The notes under the pieces are model-generated. The model saw nothing but the letters and a program-made list of their open reading frames with translations. It had not been told where the DNA came from and did not search any database. Shown one piece after another: positions 12,522-14,208 of a stretch of DNA of 14,208 nucleotides. The first letter of the stretch is position 1. The number at the start of each line of letters is the position of its first letter. A program made the position numbers and the translations under genes. This DNA is from Streptococcaceae bacterium (GTDB lineage: Bacteria > Bacillota > Bacilli > Lactobacillales > Streptococcaceae): assembly GCA_031285105.1 (NCBI GenBank), contig JAITWV010000255.1, positions 1 to 14,208 on the forward strand, written 5' to 3'.

Positions 12522-12594
12522 TCTTATTGAAACGTTTCTTTTACTCAACTCAAACGTTTGAATTGAATAAAGCAAACGTTTGAGTCGAACAATT
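12485..12594. repeat. Array of five palindromes at exact 22-bp period
   Basis: The 10-bp palindrome CAAACGTTTG occurs at 12485, 12507, 12551 and 12573, with the variant GAAACGTTTC at 12529. Every start is 22 bases from the next. The 12-base gaps differ, though gaps 1 and 3 share TTTACTCA, so the array may have grown by tandem duplication of a 22-bp unit. Copies 1-2 and 4-5 can pair as hairpins; the latter is ACTCAAACGTTTG (12548-12560) with 12573-12585. The array lies between the convergent 57-aa and asparaginase genes. Two helical turns between palindromes would place protein sites on one face of the DNA. Confidence 0.85.
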
Positions 12595-12608
12595 CAATGA
12601 ATCATTGA

Positions 12609-13577
12609 TTATTCTGCAATAAATTCATCAATTTCAATACCACTCATACCTGCATTCAAAGCAATCAATAATTTCAATCGAGCTTTTTGCGAATTAATTC
12701 CGTTAGCAAAAATCAAGCCCATCTTCTCTAAATTGACCCCGCCACCTTCATAAGCGTAAACAGGTTCAGCCACTCCATTAAAACAACGAGAAACGACGAC
12801 AATTGGAATGTCTTTATCAATCACTTTTTGCAACCCTTCTAGTGTATAAGGGGGTAAATTCCCAGACCCCAAGGCTTCTACAACCAAGCCGTCAATATTC
12901 ATGTGCGACAATACTTCAAAAGTTGTCGAATCCATGCCGGCGTAAGCTTTTATGATTGGAATTTTGCTATCAACTTTTTCAATTTTTGCTTTAGAATGTT
13001 CAAGCAATTTATTAAAATACATGACTTTGTGTTTGGTAATTAAGCCAATTGGGCCATGTGTCGGTGTGCGAAAGGTTGCGACGTTAGTGGTGTGTGTTTT
13101 CGTTACAAAACGAGCCGAGTGAACTTCATCATTCATCACGACAACCACACCTTTACCGAAAGAATCATCACAAGAAGCCACACGAATCGCACTTAGATAA
13201 TTATAAAGACCATCACTGCCCAACTCATTACTTGAACGCATGGCACCCGTTAAAACGATGGGGCATAAGTCCATGACGGTTGTATCAAGGAAAAAGGCGG
13301 TTTCTTCCAGCGTATCGGTGCCATGAGTAATAACCACACCAAAAAAGTCTTCTTCACGCACCGCTTTTTCAATCCGATTTTTAAGTAATAGCATGTGCTC
13401 AGGTGTCACGTGTGGACTTGGTAAATTAAAAATATCCTCAGAAGTTAACTCAACATCATCTGGCAAGGCAAATTGGGCTTTGGTTATTGGATTTTCTACA
13501 TCAGGAACAACTTTTCCACTAGCATCCTCATGCATAGAAATGGTTCCACCGGTATGTAAAGCAAGTATCTTTTTCAC
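12609..13577 (-). CDS. ansA: L-asparaginase (cytoplasmic, type I-like)
   Basis: A 322-residue asparaginase/glutaminase-fold enzyme that hydrolyses L-asparagine to aspartate and ammonia. Both catalytic threonine motifs are present: Thr12 in LALHTGGTISM and Thr87 in ITHGTDTLEET, followed by Asp88. Lys160 in RFVTKTHTTN completes the active site. GAMRSSNELGSDG (111-123) is a further signature. It has no signal peptide and the length is typical for bacterial asparaginases (about 320-330), so a cytoplasmic housekeeping enzyme is likely. The start is GTG at 13575-13577 on the minus strand, with GAGGGG about six bases upstream. It is divergent from the Xaa-Pro aminopeptidase gene, which would link peptide degradation and amino-acid use. 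Confidence 0.93.
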   Translation of the reverse strand: MKKILALHTGGTISMHEDASGKVVPDVENPITKAQFALPDDVELTSEDIFNLPSPHVTPEHMLLLKNRIEKAVREEDFFGVVITHGTDTLEETAFFLDTTVMDLCPIVLTGAMRSSNELGSDGLYNYLSAIRVASCDDSFGKGVVVVMNDEVHSARFVTKTHTTNVATFRTPTHGPIGLITKHKVMYFNKLLEHSKAKIEKVDSKIPIIKAYAGMDSTTFEVLSHMNIDGLVVEALGSGNLPPYTLEGLQKVIDKDIPIVVVSRCFNGVAEPVYAYEGGGVNLEKMGLIFANGINSQKARLKLLIALNAGMSGIEIDEFIAE

Positions 13578-13595
13578 AATTTTCCCCTCAATTCT

Positions 13596-13628
13596 TTGTA
13601 GTAGTAATGTTATAATAGTAGTAGTTTA
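13596..13628 (+). promoter_or_regulatory. Extended -10 promoter flanked by TAG repeats, divergent region
   Basis: TGTTATAAT at 13608-13616 is a perfect extended -10 for the aminopeptidase gene, about 40 bases before its ATG. It is flanked by GTAGTAGTAA (13598-13607) and AGTAGTAGTTT (13617-13627), short trinucleotide repeats on both sides. The 79-base space must also hold the minus-strand promoter of asparaginase, whose -10 probably uses the same TATTATAAC core read on the other strand. Confidence 0.5.
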
Positions 13629-13656
13629 AAGAAAAAGCAACGAGGAGCATAAGAAA

Positions 13657-14208
13657 ATGAGCGAAAAATTGACAAAATTGAAAAGAAAAATGAATGAACA
13701 AGGAATTGAAGCTCTTTTAGTGATGACACCGTTTAATTTACGTTACATCACAGGATTTACTGGAACAGCTGGTTTGGCGATTATTACCCAAAAAGAAAAC
13801 TTCTTTGTGACCGACTCACGCTATTTGGAGCAAGCACAAAAACAAGTAGCAGGCTTTACGCTTGTTCAAAATATTGGGCCGATTTTAGGGGAAGTGTTGA
13901 AAATTGTTGAAACAAATGGTTTTGAAAATTTAGCTTTTGAAGCAGGTATTTCTTATCAGCAGTACATGCAATTAGAAGAGTTAATTCCAGGACAAACGGA
14001 TCTTTTCCAAGCGCCAGGGTTAATTGAAGACTTAAGACAAATCAAAACACCTGAAGAAATTGCGACGATTCAAAAGGCTTGTGGTATTACTGATAAAGCT
14101 TTTGAGTATATTTTAGGCAAGATTAAACCTGGTGTAACAGAACTTGAATTAGCCAATGAGCTAGATTTTTTCATGCGTAAATTAGGTGCAAGTGGGGTGA
14201 GTTTTGAA
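13657..14208 (+). CDS. Xaa-Pro aminopeptidase, M24B family (5' part, runs off the window)
   Basis: 184 codons are open to the right edge. The N-terminal creatinase-type domain is complete: MSEKLTKLKRKMNEQGIEAL, TPFNLRYITGFTGTAG (about 25-40) and FFVTDSRYLEQA are classic PepP/YqhT signatures. The linker LIEDLRQIKTPEEIATIQKA (about 127-146) leads into the pita-bread peptidase domain, of which GVTELELANELDFFMRKLGASGVSFE is seen. The metal ligands lie beyond the window. The enzyme removes N-terminal residues before proline in the cytoplasm. GAGGAG at 13642-13647 lies 9 bases before the ATG. In related bacteria this gene often sits just upstream of the elongation factor P gene efp, which cannot be checked here. 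The symbol is left open because pepP and pepQ/papA names vary. Confidence 0.9.
   Translation, partial: MSEKLTKLKRKMNEQGIEALLVMTPFNLRYITGFTGTAGLAIITQKENFFVTDSRYLEQAQKQVAGFTLVQNIGPILGEVLKIVETNGFENLAFEAGISYQQYMQLEELIPGQTDLFQAPGLIEDLRQIKTPEEIATIQKACGITDKAFEYILGKIKPGVTELELANELDFFMRKLGASGVSFE

Noticed and set aside
12529..12538. GAAACGTTTC as a catabolite-response (cre) site
   Set aside because: The spacing around the central CG does not fit TGWAARCGYTWNCW; it is better explained as a variant copy of the 22-bp array.
12485..12594. The periodic array as a CRISPR
   Set aside because: The repeat is only 10 bp with 12-bp spacers, two spacers share sequence, and no cas genes are present.

Overview
The window looks like chromosomal DNA from a low-GC Gram-positive bacterium of the order Lactobacillales, most likely Enterococcaceae (Enterococcus, Vagococcus or a close relative). 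This rests on the AT-rich codon use, strong AGGAGG-type ribosome binding sites, a MurNAc-recycling cluster (BadF-type kinase, anmK, murQ, mupG), an EstA-type esterase next to lrgA/lrgB, and a DHA2 exporter paired with a DUF4811 protein. No database search could be run, so the genus is an inference.

Layout. (1) 1-3346, plus strand: a tightly packed cell-wall sugar recycling operon, with the 3' end of a BadF/BadG-type amino-sugar kinase, then anmK, murQ and mupG. Together these turn peptidoglycan-derived anhydro-MurNAc and phosphorylated GlcNAc-MurNAc disaccharide into GlcNAc-6-P. (2) 3410-5200, plus: an esterase translationally coupled to lrgA and lrgB homologues (holin-like/pyruvate transport family). 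(3) 5268-6389: dinB (DNA polymerase IV) with its own extended -10 promoter and a strong terminator. (4) 6533-9103: a MarR regulator, a 14-helix-type drug exporter and a DUF4811 membrane protein; the DUF4811 frame is cut short by an internal stop. A bidirectional terminator closes this block.

(5) 9217-12466 is an accessory, partly decayed region. It holds a 5'-truncated antiporter tail (minus), an unrecognised minus-strand remnant, the last 39 codons of an Mrr-like restriction endonuclease (plus) and about 450 bases of degenerate sequence. Next come a two-helix membrane gene with a one-base frameshift just after its start, a small winged-helix protein (minus), a 52-residue peptide with a nisin-like leader but a cysteine-free, threonine-rich core, a small one-helix Lys-rich membrane protein, and a 57-residue hypothetical protein.

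(6) 12480-12594 carries five copies of a 10-bp palindrome (consensus CAAACGTTTG) at exactly 22-bp spacing, between the convergent 57-aa gene and asparaginase. (7) 12609-14208: a cytoplasmic-type L-asparaginase (minus) divergent from the start of an M24B Xaa-Pro aminopeptidase, which runs off the window.

The most interesting items are the orphan Cys-less nisin-leader peptide with its regulator and membrane-protein neighbours, and the 22-bp periodic palindrome array. Two broken reading frames (DUF4811 stop, DUF4190-like frameshift) and two gene remnants suggest recent decay or rearrangement in the accessory block.
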